Shown here: in pieces, positions 54,765-63,881 of the stretch | Numbering within the stretch: position 1 is the stretch's first letter | How the letters are laid out: each line of letters begins with the position of its first letter | Assembly: GCF_019931195.1 (NCBI RefSeq) | Contig: NZ_JAIOUO010000002.1 | Span: forward strand, 682,001 to 746,000 | Direction of reading: 5' to 3' | Source of the DNA: Marinobacter sp. F4216 | GTDB lineage: Bacteria > Pseudomonadota > Gammaproteobacteria > Pseudomonadales > Oleiphilaceae | Length of the DNA stretch: 64,000 nucleotides | Translations under genes and position numbers: made by a program | The notes under the pieces: model-generated | Told to the model about the DNA's origin: nothing | Seen by the model: only the letters and a program-made list of their open reading frames with translations | The model's database searches: none

Positions 54765-55607
54765 ATGAAGTTTACCGGTACCGAAAAATACGTTGCCACC
54801 GATGACCTGCAAATGGCCGTGAACGCAGCCATATCGCTCCAACGGCCCCTTCTGATCAAGGGCGAGCCTGGAACCGGGAAAACCTTGCTGGCGGAGGAAA
54901 TGGCCGCCGCGTTGGGAATGAAGCTGATTCCCTGGCACATCAAGTCCACAACCAAGGCGCAGCAGGGGCTTTACGAATACGATGCCGTTTCACGGCTGCG
55001 GGATTCCCAGTTGGGTGACGAAAAAGTCAACGACATCCGCAACTACATCGTGAAGGGCAAGCTATGGGAGGCCTTTGAGGCGGATGAGCAAGTTGTCCTT
55101 TTGATCGATGAGATCGATAAGGCCGATATCGAATTCCCTAACGATCTATTGCTGGAACTCGATCGGATGGAGTTCTTTGTTTACGAAACCCAGGAATTCG
55201 TCAAAGCCAGACAGCGTCCGATTGTGGTGATTACCAGCAACAACGAGAAGGAACTGCCCGACGCGTTTCTGCGTCGCTGTTTCTTTCACTACATCAGCTT
55301 CCCGGACCACGACACCATGCAGGATATTGTCGATGTCCATTTCCCGGGGCTGCAGCAGGAAATCGTTCGCGATGCTCTGGAAGTGTTTTTCGACGTTCGG
55401 AAGGTGCCTGGACTGAAGAAAAAGCCGTCCACATCCGAACTCATTGATTGGCTGAAACTGCTGATGGCCGACGAGTTGTCCGCAAAGTTGCTGCAGGAAA
55501 AGGACTCAAGTACGGCGCTACCGCCTCTCTACGGGGCTTTGGTGAAAAACGAACAGGACGTACACCTGCTGCAGAAACTGGCATTTATGGCTCGTCGCCG
55601 CGGCTGA
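54765..55607 (+). CDS. MoxR-family AAA+ ATPase
   Basis: 280 aa. Walker A LIKGEPGTGKTLLAEE (about residues 25-40), Walker B VVLLIDEIDKAD and sensor/Arg-finger strand VVITSNNEKELPDAFLRRCF are the MoxR signature. These ATPases act as chaperones for the VWA protein coded beside them, often to insert a metal or activate an enzyme. The neighbour (55630) is that VWA protein. ATG with AGGA 9 bases upstream. 22 bases to the next gene. Which enzyme they serve is unknown. Confidence 0.88.
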   Translation: MKFTGTEKYVATDDLQMAVNAAISLQRPLLIKGEPGTGKTLLAEEMAAALGMKLIPWHIKSTTKAQQGLYEYDAVSRLRDSQLGDEKVNDIRNYIVKGKLWEAFEADEQVVLLIDEIDKADIEFPNDLLLELDRMEFFVYETQEFVKARQRPIVVITSNNEKELPDAFLRRCFFHYISFPDHDTMQDIVDVHFPGLQQEIVRDALEVFFDVRKVPGLKKKPSTSELIDWLKLLMADELSAKLLQEKDSSTALPPLYGALVKNEQDVHLLQKLAFMARRRG

Positions 55608-55629
55608 CACTCAGCAAGAGTCTTGCGTT

Positions 55630-56808
55630 ATGTTGATTGATTTTTTTCTCGAGGTCCGGCGGGCAAAGGTGCCTGCCAGTCTGCGCGAATTCCTAGATCT
55701 GCTGGAGGCGCTTCGAAATCGACTGGCGTTTGCCGATATGGAGGAGTTTTATTACCTCTCCCGGCTTTGCCTGGTCAAGGATGAGCGCCACTTCGATAAG
55801 TTCGATCGGGCGTTCAAAGCCTACTTTGAGGGCATCGAAAATCTCGACGATCTCATGGAGCAGCTGATCCCCGATGATTGGCTGCGGGCAGAGTTTGAAA
55901 AGCACCTGTCAGAGGAAGACAAGGCCAAAATTGATTCTCTGGGCGGGCTTGAGGAACTGATCGAAACCTTCAAGAAACGCATGGAAGAGCAAAATGAACG
56001 CCACGCCGGTGGTAACAAGTGGATAGGGACGGGCGGCACGTCTCCGTTTGGTGCCAACGGCTATAACCCCGAGGGCTTCCGCATCGGCCAGAAGAACGGT
56101 CGTCACGGCCGGGCCGTGAAAGTGTGGGAAAAGCGCGCGTTCAAGGATCTGGATGACAGCCTGACGCTGGGCATTCGTAACGTCAAGGTGGCGTTACGAC
56201 GGTTGCGAAAGTTCGCTCGTCAGGGGGCGGCGGACCAGCTCGACATGGACGATACCATTCGCTCGACGGCGCGAAACGCGGGTTATCTGGATCTGAAAAT
56301 GGTTCCGGAGCGGCACAATGCGGTGAAAGTGCTGATCTTTTTTGATGTCGGCGGTTCCATGGATCCGCATATCCGGGTTTGTGAAGAGCTGTTTTCCGCT
56401 GCCCGTCTCGAGTTCAAGCACATGGAGTATTTTTACTTCCATAACTTTATCTACGAGAGCGTCTGGACGAACAACATTCGCCGGATGAATGAAGCCACCA
56501 GCACCTGGGATATCCTCCACAAGTACTCGCCGGACTATAAGGTGATCTTTGTGGGGGACGCCACCATGGCGCCCTATGAGATATCCCATCCGGGAGGCTC
56601 GATCGAACACTGGAATGAAGAGTCCGGAGCCACCTGGTTCCAGCGAGTGCACGATCATTTCAGGAAGGTGGTCTGGCTGAACCCGCTCCCCGAGAGTTAC
56701 TGGGGAACTGGTGGCTCCCTGGGAATGACTCGTCAGTTAGTGAATGACCAGATGTATCCGCTCACTATCGAGGGCCTGGAAGGGGCAATGAGGCAGTTGA
56801 GTAAATAG
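55630..56808 (+). CDS. VWA (CoxE-like) domain protein
   Basis: 392 aa. The MIDAS-type motif is LIFFDVGGSMDPHIRVC (D-x-G-x-S, with an extra G), after an N-terminal helical part (1-200) with a G-rich loop NKWIGTGGTSPFGANGYNPEG. A late stretch has IFVGDATMAPYEI. Together with the MoxR ATPase 22 bases upstream it forms the common MoxR-VWA pair. Weak ribosome-binding site before the ATG. Followed by a strong bidirectional terminator. Confidence 0.82.
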   Translation: MLIDFFLEVRRAKVPASLREFLDLLEALRNRLAFADMEEFYYLSRLCLVKDERHFDKFDRAFKAYFEGIENLDDLMEQLIPDDWLRAEFEKHLSEEDKAKIDSLGGLEELIETFKKRMEEQNERHAGGNKWIGTGGTSPFGANGYNPEGFRIGQKNGRHGRAVKVWEKRAFKDLDDSLTLGIRNVKVALRRLRKFARQGAADQLDMDDTIRSTARNAGYLDLKMVPERHNAVKVLIFFDVGGSMDPHIRVCEELFSAARLEFKHMEYFYFHNFIYESVWTNNIRRMNEATSTWDILHKYSPDYKVIFVGDATMAPYEISHPGGSIEHWNEESGATWFQRVHDHFRKVVWLNPLPESYWGTGGSLGMTRQLVNDQMYPLTIEGLEGAMRQLSK

Positions 56809-56845
56809 AGCGGTGGAGGCAAGGCTTCGACTTCTCGATGGTAAA

Positions 56846-56875
56846 AAAGCCCCCCGGAGGGCCGGAGGGCTTTTG
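56846..56875. terminator. bidirectional rho-independent terminator
   Basis: AAAAAAGCCCCCCGG, AGGG loop, CCGGAGGGCTTTT: a long GC stem with T tracts on both strands (TTTT on plus, TTTTTT on minus). It fits both the VWA gene (ends 56808, plus) and the PEP-CTERM gene (ends 56892, minus). Confidence 0.8.
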
Positions 56876-56891
56876 GCGTTTAGAATACTGC

Positions 56892-57443
56892 TTATTTGCT
56901 AATGCGTCTTGAAATTCCAAGACCAAGAATGCCTAAACCGAGTAACGCTAAAGTAGCGGGTTCCGGGACAGGTATCGGCTCAATATTCGCTTTAAGCTTC
57001 GAGGTTTTCCACCAGAAATCGTTGTGCAGCAGATCTTTTCCGTCATAGGAAGACAGTGCAGTCACAGTAACTGCCAACAACCCCGAAGTGTTCAGGCTAT
57101 CTATTCCACCTGAGCCGACTTCAAGCCAGCGGATGTCAAAGCCGTATGCGTGTGTTCCATCCACTTCCCAAATGCCACTGAGTCCATCCCCAGAGATTTC
57201 AGCGAAATCCTTGTAGTAGTCGCCCGACGAGTACCCATCAGAGAAACCCAAAACAAGCTTGGCCGACGTCACCCTATAAGAGTCCGGTACACCATAGTCT
57301 GTCAGATCATGAGTAATGGTTTTGGATTCTCCACTTTCCAGGAAGACATACGGATTATTTTGATCATAAACAAGAAGAGCTGAGGCAGTGTTAGCCAACA
57401 GTAATGCCAGTATTGCAGCAAATACTTTCGTTAATTCCCTCAT
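56892..57443 (-). CDS. PEP-CTERM-sorted secreted protein
   Basis: 183 aa from ATG 57443 (AGGA about 10 bases upstream); the frame is open to 57488. A signal peptide (residues 1-23) is followed by a beta-rich domain with short G/S/Y stretches (LGFSDGYSSGDYY). The C-terminus is the sorting tail: VPEPATLALLGLGILGL, then SRRISK, that is the PEP motif, a membrane helix and a basic end. It would be the substrate of the exosortase at 37232-38737. A sigma-54 promoter candidate lies 56-73 bases upstream of the ATG, consistent with PrsR control. The beta domain itself is unrecognised; it may hold the EPS at the cell surface. Confidence 0.88.
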   Translation of the reverse strand: MRELTKVFAAILALLLANTASALLVYDQNNPYVFLESGESKTITHDLTDYGVPDSYRVTSAKLVLGFSDGYSSGDYYKDFAEISGDGLSGIWEVDGTHAYGFDIRWLEVGSGGIDSLNTSGLLAVTVTALSSYDGKDLLHNDFWWKTSKLKANIEPIPVPEPATLALLGLGILGLGISRRISK

Positions 57444-57498
57444 TGTTGTTGTGTCCTGTGCTTTAGGTGTATTTGTGAATACAGCCACACCGCTCCGT

Positions 57499-57516
57499 AA
57501 GCATTAATCAGGCCCA
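57499..57516 (-). promoter_or_regulatory. sigma-54 promoter candidate of the PEP-CTERM gene
   Basis: Read on the minus strand, GGGCCTGATTAATGCTTA contains GG and GC with exactly 10 bases between (the -24/-12 hallmark), followed by TT. The predicted start would fall about 45 bases before the ATG. PrsR is a sigma-54 activator in the same window. It matches the consensus only in part (CCTG for CACG, AT for TT). Confidence 0.55.
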
Positions 57517-58013
57517 CTCACCAGATTTTGAAGAAATATAAAAGCTAAGGTCTTCTATCGATTAGATGGTTTTTGAGACATGTAAAGTTTGTCGGCTCTT
57601 TAGCTGTCGTTTTGTTGGTTTTAGACTCGGAGGTTTAGTTCAAGAGTCTCAAACAGCCTGACCTGATAAAAAAAGCCGATGCGGTTGAGGGCATCGGCAA
57701 AGCTCGGCATTTCAAACGGGATTGCCTGAAAAAGTAATCCCGCGGTTTCTGATCCAGCAATTACAAGGCCATTGGTAAAAAGATATTTATAATCAGAGAA
57801 GTAAGCGCCATATCTCGGCGATCCTCGAACCGTTCCGTCTCTTTATCGAAAAACCTGTCAAATTGATCGACACTTCCTGACGTTTTTGGGTCTGGAGATT
57901 CTTATTTGGTGATCTGGATACCGTTATTGGTGTTTACCAAGTGTTACGCTCCCTCTCGAACAGTTACATAAGAATAAAGACCTTCACCAGGAAGGCAGGG
58001 GGTAGACAGAGAC
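57517..58013. other. intergenic region of about 500 bases
   Basis: Between the PEP-CTERM promoter and the plus-strand gene at 58014. It contains one strong hairpin (listed separately) and a minus-strand open stretch of about 73 codons without a start codon (ending near 57619), which may be a gene remnant. A TTGACA-like box on the minus strand near 57869 has no -10 partner. No clear promoter for 58014 was found. Confidence 0.45.
57668..57698 (-). terminator. strong hairpin, minus-strand terminator candidate
   Basis: GCCGATGC, 8-base loop, GCATCGGC (8-bp perfect stem) followed on the minus strand by TTTTTTT. No minus-strand gene is known between it and 58013, so it may end a small RNA or mark a lost gene. 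Confidence 0.6.
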
Positions 58014-58562
58014 ATGTTCGGTGCTCAAAAGGATCGGAAAGCCGTCAAAACCCGCAGGCTAACCGCAGTAGTCCTTTTATTCGCAGTTTCAGCGTGTGTT
58101 ACCTCTCTCAGCCGGGCATCGGAACTGGACTCCAGGATAGAGGCGCTCAAGAGCCAGGTTCATGAGCACAGCGCCAATGTGTTTGCCCTGCAGCAAAGTA
58201 TTCTTCATCCCGCCAACACCAGACTGGCAGTCTTTTTGACACTCGGGGCCGGGGATACGCTGGAGTTAGACTCCGTTGAGCTCTATCTCGATGGCGAGCC
58301 AGTAGCCTCGCACCTATACAGCGCCCGTGAACTGCGCTCCCTCGATAACGGCGGCGTCCAGCAACTGTTCACCGGTAACCTCTCCAGTGGCGAGCATGAA
58401 TTGAAAACCGTCGTGTCCGCCCAGGCTGCGAATGACCACTTTGTCCGGCGGGAGTCCGTCTACCGGTTCACCAAACGTCCCGGCCCCTTCCGGATTCAGA
58501 TGAGCCTGGATGCCCAGGCACCGGATTTCGAACCTCGTGTTGTGTTTCATGAGTGGAAATAA
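58014..58562 (+). CDS. secreted protein of unknown function (TPR/ExbB cluster)
   Basis: 182 aa. A basic start (KDRKAVKTRR) is followed by a hydrophobic signal ending ...SACVTSLSRASE. A short coiled-coil-like helix (LDSRIEALKSQVHEHSANVFALQQ) precedes a beta-rich part with VELYLDGEPVASHLYSAREL. I do not recognise the family. It runs 6 bases before the next gene and opens a plus-strand set of TPR proteins leading to an ExbB-like channel, so a periplasmic part of that envelope machine is the best guess. Confidence 0.68.
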   Translation: MFGAQKDRKAVKTRRLTAVVLLFAVSACVTSLSRASELDSRIEALKSQVHEHSANVFALQQSILHPANTRLAVFLTLGAGDTLELDSVELYLDGEPVASHLYSARELRSLDNGGVQQLFTGNLSSGEHELKTVVSAQAANDHFVRRESVYRFTKRPGPFRIQMSLDAQAPDFEPRVVFHEWK

Positions 58563-58568
58563 CTGCCC

Positions 58569-60224
58569 ATGAAGGATGTGTTTTTGAAGAAGCTCGCGCT
58601 GGTCACGTTCGGGCTTGCGATAACTGGCAGCGGATTTGCCGGTGCCAGTAAAGAACCCATGTCAGCGGAGCAGTTACGTAACGGTCTGGTGCGCTTTGCC
58701 CTCGCGAATAATGAACTTGCGCCTGTGCTGAACTCTGCCAGCCGTCTGGAAGGGCCGTCGGCAGACTTCCTTCGGGCCCAGTTGCTACTGGCAAGTGGGC
58801 GAACCGAAGATGCGATCTCCGAGCTTAAAGCCGTTATTGACGGCGATTATCACCGGGCGGATGCAGCGCTCCTTCTGGGGAAAACCCTGCTGCACTACCA
58901 GGATCCGGAGGCTCAGCAATGGCTCGAGCTGGCAGTACGAGTCGGAGGGCGTGAAACAGGTTCGGAGGCCGGCTTTTATCTGGCTGAACTGCACCGGTCA
59001 AACGGTCATTCCGAAAAAGCCGGTCAGGTGTTGGGTGGCCTGGCTGCCGGGTACTGGGCCGCTGTCGGCTATATGAACCTTGCCAGCGATTATGCTCGCG
59101 AAGATCTCAATGCTGTTCGCGCCCTGGTTTCGTTGAGAGTCGCCCTGGCCATGGCGGAGCAGGACCCTGAAGTGAGTCGTCGCAAGGTGTTGACTGGTCG
59201 GTTGCTCGTTCGTGCGGGTTATCTGGCGCTTCAGAACAACGACTACGACAAGGCGATTAGCTTCCTTGAGGGAGTGTCCCTTGACGGCGATAACAACTTG
59301 ACGGCTCAGGCACTGTATTTTCATGGTTTGGCGCTGTCCAAAAAAGGCAGCAGCCGGGCGGCAATGCAGAGCTGGCACAGGGCGAAGAAGTACCCGCTGG
59401 CTTATCCGGGTGTTGCCGATTCGTGGATTGGGATGGGGCGGGGGTACGACCTTTCTGGTTATCTCGGACAATCGGGTGAGGCCTACCTGGCTGCAACTGC
59501 CGCGCTTGAAAGCGAACGCGTGACTCTTCGGAATCTGGCTGAACAGATTCGTGAAGGTGGAGCCTACAACACGCTTTTAGCGAAGGCTCGCGATACTGGC
59601 GTCGAGTGGTTCCTGGCAGACCATCGAATAAAAACCCAGCCCAGGATTGCCTATCTGCACGAGCTGTTGCAGGAGCCGGAGGCTCAGAAAGCGGTTTCAA
59701 GGGTTGCTGAACTGGACGCGGTTGGAAGTGAGCTTGAGCGGGAAGCGCGGGACCTTGATGTCTTCATCCGCAGTTTGAAGTCGCAGTTGACGACATTGTC
59801 CCGCCAAAAACCTGATGTTGTTGGCGGTTTGCTTTCCACCCAGCGATTCCTGCACAAAGAACTGTCCGCACTGTCGGCGCAGCCATTGTCTGCCATCCAG
59901 AGGGCCAGACTCGACGCCGTTGCTGAAACCCTTGCGGAAACGTCCACTGACCTCACTACCTTTGGGCGTTCTGTCCAGAATCAGCCATTGGAACTCGAGC
60001 GCTTGCTGGCCGAAGCCCGCTCGTTGAAGAGTTCTACGGAACGTCTCTACGGGCAGGTCCAGGTTCTCAGGCGCGAAGCCGACCGGCAGCTTGATGAGCT
60101 GGCGCTCGAGTTTGTGTCGGAGCAGGACCGCAGGATGGTTCTTGTACAAGATAAAGCCGAGCAACAGATTGCGCATCTCTACGAATATCTTGCCGTCAGC
60201 AAGATGGAGGGGCGCGAACCATGA
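58569..60224 (+). CDS. periplasmic TPR and coiled-coil protein
   Basis: 551 aa. Signal peptide (residues 1-25), then TPR-like repeats to about residue 330 (AISELKAVIDGDYHRADAALLLG, AGYLALQNNDYDKAISFLEG), followed by long coiled-coil-forming helices (about 360-545; VLRREADRQLDELALEFV). No catalytic motif. Co-transcribed with the next TPR gene, whose ATG overlaps its TGA (ATGA). Likely a scaffold in the periplasm. Confidence 0.8.
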   Translation: MKDVFLKKLALVTFGLAITGSGFAGASKEPMSAEQLRNGLVRFALANNELAPVLNSASRLEGPSADFLRAQLLLASGRTEDAISELKAVIDGDYHRADAALLLGKTLLHYQDPEAQQWLELAVRVGGRETGSEAGFYLAELHRSNGHSEKAGQVLGGLAAGYWAAVGYMNLASDYAREDLNAVRALVSLRVALAMAEQDPEVSRRKVLTGRLLVRAGYLALQNNDYDKAISFLEGVSLDGDNNLTAQALYFHGLALSKKGSSRAAMQSWHRAKKYPLAYPGVADSWIGMGRGYDLSGYLGQSGEAYLAATAALESERVTLRNLAEQIREGGAYNTLLAKARDTGVEWFLADHRIKTQPRIAYLHELLQEPEAQKAVSRVAELDAVGSELEREARDLDVFIRSLKSQLTTLSRQKPDVVGGLLSTQRFLHKELSALSAQPLSAIQRARLDAVAETLAETSTDLTTFGRSVQNQPLELERLLAEARSLKSSTERLYGQVQVLRREADRQLDELALEFVSEQDRRMVLVQDKAEQQIAHLYEYLAVSKMEGREP

Positions 60225-63031
60225 AGCGTCTAGTAGCAGCTTTGCTGTGTTCCTTTGGCGTAGCGACTTTGTCATGGGCGCAGGAGGCGTTCCGTGTCGA
60301 ATTGGGCGGCGAGGGAGAAACCATCGGCGACATGCGCCCGGTTTTTCTTCCCTTTGAATCACGACCGATGCCGGCTATTTCTCCGGCAGAGGTGGCGAGG
60401 CGGTACCAGAAATTGTTCCGTTCATCGGACGAGCCGGAGGTTCGTATCGATGCATTGAATCGCCTGAGCAATATCCAGACGTTATCCGGTGAAGACATCG
60501 GGTTTACACCAGAGGAAGAAACCGCGATCTATCGGGAAGCGATCGGGAGCTACGAATCGATCATCGGTCGTGGTTCCTACAGCGGTCGTCTCGATGAACT
60601 GCTCTACCAGATGGCAAAGGCCCACGCGTTAACTGGGCAGGCCGATGAGTCAATCACGCGGCTCAAGCAGTTGGCAGGGCTTTACCCGAAATCTCCCTTC
60701 GCGCCAGAGGCCAGATTCCGCGTGGCCGAATCAGCTTTTGCCAGTGGCAACTATCCGGAAGCGGAAGCCGAATACCGCGCGGTACTTGATCAGGTTTCCG
60801 GCGATTCCCCTTTGGGCTCGAAAGCCCGATTTATGATGGGTTGGAGCCAGTTCAAACAGGGCGTTTCCGCCTGGAACCGGGCGGCGGACAATTTTATTCG
60901 GGTTTTGGATGGGTTTCTGCCGGATCAGGAGAGTTTGCTGACGGTCGATAGATCCAGCGTCGATACGATCGACGATACGCTGCGAGTTCTGGCAATGATG
61001 GCCGCGCGAACCGATGGAGCAGAGCGACTCTATACCTGGCTCGACGGGGCAGAGGACCGGCACTGGACCTATGTTGTGTTCGATCGCCTCGCGGATTACT
61101 ACGCAGTGCTGGGACAATACACCGAGAGTGTTGCCGCAAATCAGGCCTTTGTTGATTACTTCCCCAATCATCCGCGCAATCCAGCCTTCCTTGCCCAGGT
61201 TGCAGATGTCTGGCTGCTGGCGGACAAGCCGGCGAAGGTCAGGGCGGCAAAGGCGAATTATGTGGCGCAATTTGCTTCGCCGGACCTTTACCAAACGCTC
61301 TCCGGGGCGGAACAGGAGCGTTGGCTTCAATTCAGTCGCGAACTGGCGGATTTTCACTACCATTCCGGTTCCGGGAACCTGGCCGCAGGTAATCGGGTAA
61401 ACGGCCAGCAAGACTTTTCCACCGCAGCAAGTTTCTACGAAGCACTCGCGGGAAGAACCGAGGAATCCGGAGAAGTTCTTCGTCTTGCCGGTGATGCCCG
61501 ACTCCAGTCCGGACAATACAGTGCAGCGCTGATTGACTTCCAGGAATCAGCCTACACGTTCGGTGGCTATCCCGAGGCGGCGGACGCGGGCTGGGCTGCC
61601 ATTGTTCTGCTGCGGGAAGGCCTGGACGGTCAACGAACTTCTCCGGGATTCCGAGCTGACATTGATGATCTTGTTCACGAAGCCGTCCGCTTTGAAGTCC
61701 ACTTCTCCGGAGATGGCCGTCTGGCCGGGCTGCTGGCTGAGCTTTCCGTCCGCTGGTTTGAAAGGGGCGAACTTGAGAAGGCTATAGAGACTGCTCAAAA
61801 GGCGGTTTTGCATCCAGGGTCAAACGCTTCAGAGCGTTACGCAGCCTGGCAGGTCGTGGCCAAAGTCCGGCAACATCGTGAAGAGTTTTCGCTGGCAGAG
61901 CGAGCCTGGAATAACGTTCTGGAGCAGCTGGGCAGTGGCGAGGTCAGCCCGGCAGGTGCAACCGATGCGCGAGCTGCCCAACATCAATTGGCAACTGTTA
62001 TCTATCGCCAGGGTGAAGTGGCTGCTGAGGCCGGAAATGTGGATGCGGCCGTCAAGCATTTCGAGCGCATTGAGTCGGCACTTCCGGGTTCCGAGATCGC
62101 CATCAAGGGGCGTTACGATGCAGCCAATACTCTGTTAATCGCACATCAGTACGCTGATGCCATCGATGCCTTTACCCGGTTCCGGGCTGATTTTCCTGAT
62201 CATTCTCTGACGGCCGGGATTAGCGACAAACTGGTCCATGCCCACGTATCGGCCGGTGATCCGGCACAAGCCGCCGACGAGCTGCTTCTGGTTGCCAGGT
62301 CCGAATCAAATCCCTGGCCGACACGGCTCAAGGCAGCGGCGCTTTACCATGAGGGCGGTGCCATCGAGTCCAGAAACACCATTTATACGGGGTACCTTGG
62401 AACAAGTCCGGTGGTAGAAAGTGCCGACCACCATGTTCTGCAGCAAACCATGCGACAGCGCCTTATAGCGTCCGGGGATGACCCGCTGAAGCTGCAGGAG
62501 GCGATTGTTGCCAGCGAACTTGACAGCCAATGGCACTCCGAGGAGACGCTGGCCTGGGCGGCGCGCAGCGCCCTTATTCTTGGCGCAAAGGCCGCAGCGA
62601 CATTCACCGGAATCCGACTCACGCATCCCTTGGCAGATTCGCTGGACAGAAAGCAGGTTGCGCTCGAAAGCGCGCGCCAACGTTTTCTTGAAGCAGAGAA
62701 GTTCGGGGATGAGGTGGTTCGCTCTGAGTCCCTGTACCGCCGTGCCGAGCTTTACCGGGGGTTGGCACAGGATCTGATGGCGTCTTCGGTCCCGGATGAT
62801 CTGAACGAAATGGAAGCGATGCAATATCAGATGCTGCTTGAGGAAGAAGCCTATCCCTTCGAGGAAAAAGCGATCCGATTGCATTCAGACAATCACCAGC
62901 GCATCGCGTCGATCGGTTTCAACGCGTGGATAGGTAGGAGCCTGGATGCACTGGCAAAGATGAATCCGGGGCGATATGACCGGACCGTGCGCTGGATGAG
63001 TTGGGCAATGGAGGTGAATGATGGCGCCTGA
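60221..63031 (+). CDS. large periplasmic TPR protein
   Basis: 936 aa. Signal peptide ending SWAQ (about residue 20). TPR motifs across most of the length (GSYESIIGRGSYSGRLDELLYQMAKAH, NYPEAEAEYRAVLDQVSG, ALIDFQESAYTFGG). No enzymatic signature. Its start overlaps the previous gene and its stop overlaps the next TPR gene by 14 bases, so translation is coupled. It probably forms the bulk of a trans-periplasmic scaffold beside the ExbB-like channel. Confidence 0.82.
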   Translation: MKRLVAALLCSFGVATLSWAQEAFRVELGGEGETIGDMRPVFLPFESRPMPAISPAEVARRYQKLFRSSDEPEVRIDALNRLSNIQTLSGEDIGFTPEEETAIYREAIGSYESIIGRGSYSGRLDELLYQMAKAHALTGQADESITRLKQLAGLYPKSPFAPEARFRVAESAFASGNYPEAEAEYRAVLDQVSGDSPLGSKARFMMGWSQFKQGVSAWNRAADNFIRVLDGFLPDQESLLTVDRSSVDTIDDTLRVLAMMAARTDGAERLYTWLDGAEDRHWTYVVFDRLADYYAVLGQYTESVAANQAFVDYFPNHPRNPAFLAQVADVWLLADKPAKVRAAKANYVAQFASPDLYQTLSGAEQERWLQFSRELADFHYHSGSGNLAAGNRVNGQQDFSTAASFYEALAGRTEESGEVLRLAGDARLQSGQYSAALIDFQESAYTFGGYPEAADAGWAAIVLLREGLDGQRTSPGFRADIDDLVHEAVRFEVHFSGDGRLAGLLAELSVRWFERGELEKAIETAQKAVLHPGSNASERYAAWQVVAKVRQHREEFSLAERAWNNVLEQLGSGEVSPAGATDARAAQHQLATVIYRQGEVAAEAGNVDAAVKHFERIESALPGSEIAIKGRYDAANTLLIAHQYADAIDAFTRFRADFPDHSLTAGISDKLVHAHVSAGDPAQAADELLLVARSESNPWPTRLKAAALYHEGGAIESRNTIYTGYLGTSPVVESADHHVLQQTMRQRLIASGDDPLKLQEAIVASELDSQWHSEETLAWAARSALILGAKAAATFTGIRLTHPLADSLDRKQVALESARQRFLEAEKFGDEVVRSESLYRRAELYRGLAQDLMASSVPDDLNEMEAMQYQMLLEEEAYPFEEKAIRLHSDNHQRIASIGFNAWIGRSLDALAKMNPGRYDRTVRWMSWAMEVNDGA

Positions 63032-63497
63032 CAGCAAGTGGTTCTGGATTGGAACGGCCTGTGTTCTGCTGACGCTCATGGCCGGGTGCGGGGGCCCCGG
63101 GGTAAAGGTACCCCAGGAACCAGCGAAGCCGGAACTGGCAGCGCAGTTCGCCAACGAGGGGAAGCAGGCCTTTGATCAGGGGCGTAAACAGGCTGCGGAA
63201 ATTGCCTGGCAGAAGGCTGTGAGCCTGAACCCCGCTGACGCCGCAGTGGTCAATAATCTTGCCCTGCTCAAAAAGGAAAACAAGAACTTCAGGGAAGCGG
63301 TCACTCTCCTTGAAACCGGTATTCAGTATTCACCGGATGTTGCCGAGTTGCACTACAACCTGGGCGTGATAGCGGAGCTTTACCTTCTGGATCTTGAGAA
63401 AGCCCTGATCCATTACCAGCGGTATCGGGAACTGGCGGGTCAGGACGATCAGCGGGTGGCTGGCTGGATTGCGGATCTGGAACGGAGATTAGACTAA
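63018..63497 (+). CDS. TPR lipoprotein
   Basis: 159 aa. Lipobox LMAG-C (about residue 24), then at least three TPR units (ANEGKQAFDQGRKQAAEIAWQKAV, NNLALLKKENKNFREAVTLLE, YNLGVIAELYLLDLEKALIHY). GGAGGTGA directly upstream of ATG 63018. A small outer or inner membrane lipoprotein of the TPR/ExbB operon. Confidence 0.8.
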   Translation: MMAPDSKWFWIGTACVLLTLMAGCGGPGVKVPQEPAKPELAAQFANEGKQAFDQGRKQAAEIAWQKAVSLNPADAAVVNNLALLKKENKNFREAVTLLETGIQYSPDVAELHYNLGVIAELYLLDLEKALIHYQRYRELAGQDDQRVAGWIADLERRLD

Positions 63498-63863
63498 GTG
63501 CCAAACATGAGACTGAAAGTGCTGGATTCATTGAAGTCGCTGCCCCTGTTACCCCCGCTACTTCTATTGTGCCCGGTGTCGGTGGTGGCCGCGGCGGGTT
63601 CTGAATCCGAGGCACCCGAGCTGGGACTGATCGTGGAAGGTATCTCAACCAGCGTGGGGGAGGATAACCCAAGGGTACTCTACATATTGCCATGGCAGCC
63701 GCCAACACTACCCCGGCGCGAGCGCCAGGAGCTCAATAGCAGCGCTCCTTCGCTCACTCAACCTGTCGATGCAGAAGTCCTTGAAAGGCAGCGTGTCTTT
63801 CGGGAATCCCTCAATCCACTAACACTGATTCCCGGACGGGAATCTGCCGTGAGCCAGCAGTAA
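63498..63863 (+). CDS. small secreted protein of unknown function
   Basis: 121 aa. The GTG start lies directly after the preceding stop (GGAG 11 bases upstream); ATG 63507 is an alternative. Signal peptide (SVVAAAG), then a P/S/R-rich mature part with LYILPWQPPTLPRRE. Family unknown; 18 bases upstream of the ExbB-like gene. Confidence 0.62.
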   Translation: MPNMRLKVLDSLKSLPLLPPLLLLCPVSVVAAAGSESEAPELGLIVEGISTSVGEDNPRVLYILPWQPPTLPRRERQELNSSAPSLTQPVDAEVLERQRVFRESLNPLTLIPGRESAVSQQ

Positions 63864-63881
63864 TAACGGAGAGTTCAGAAA

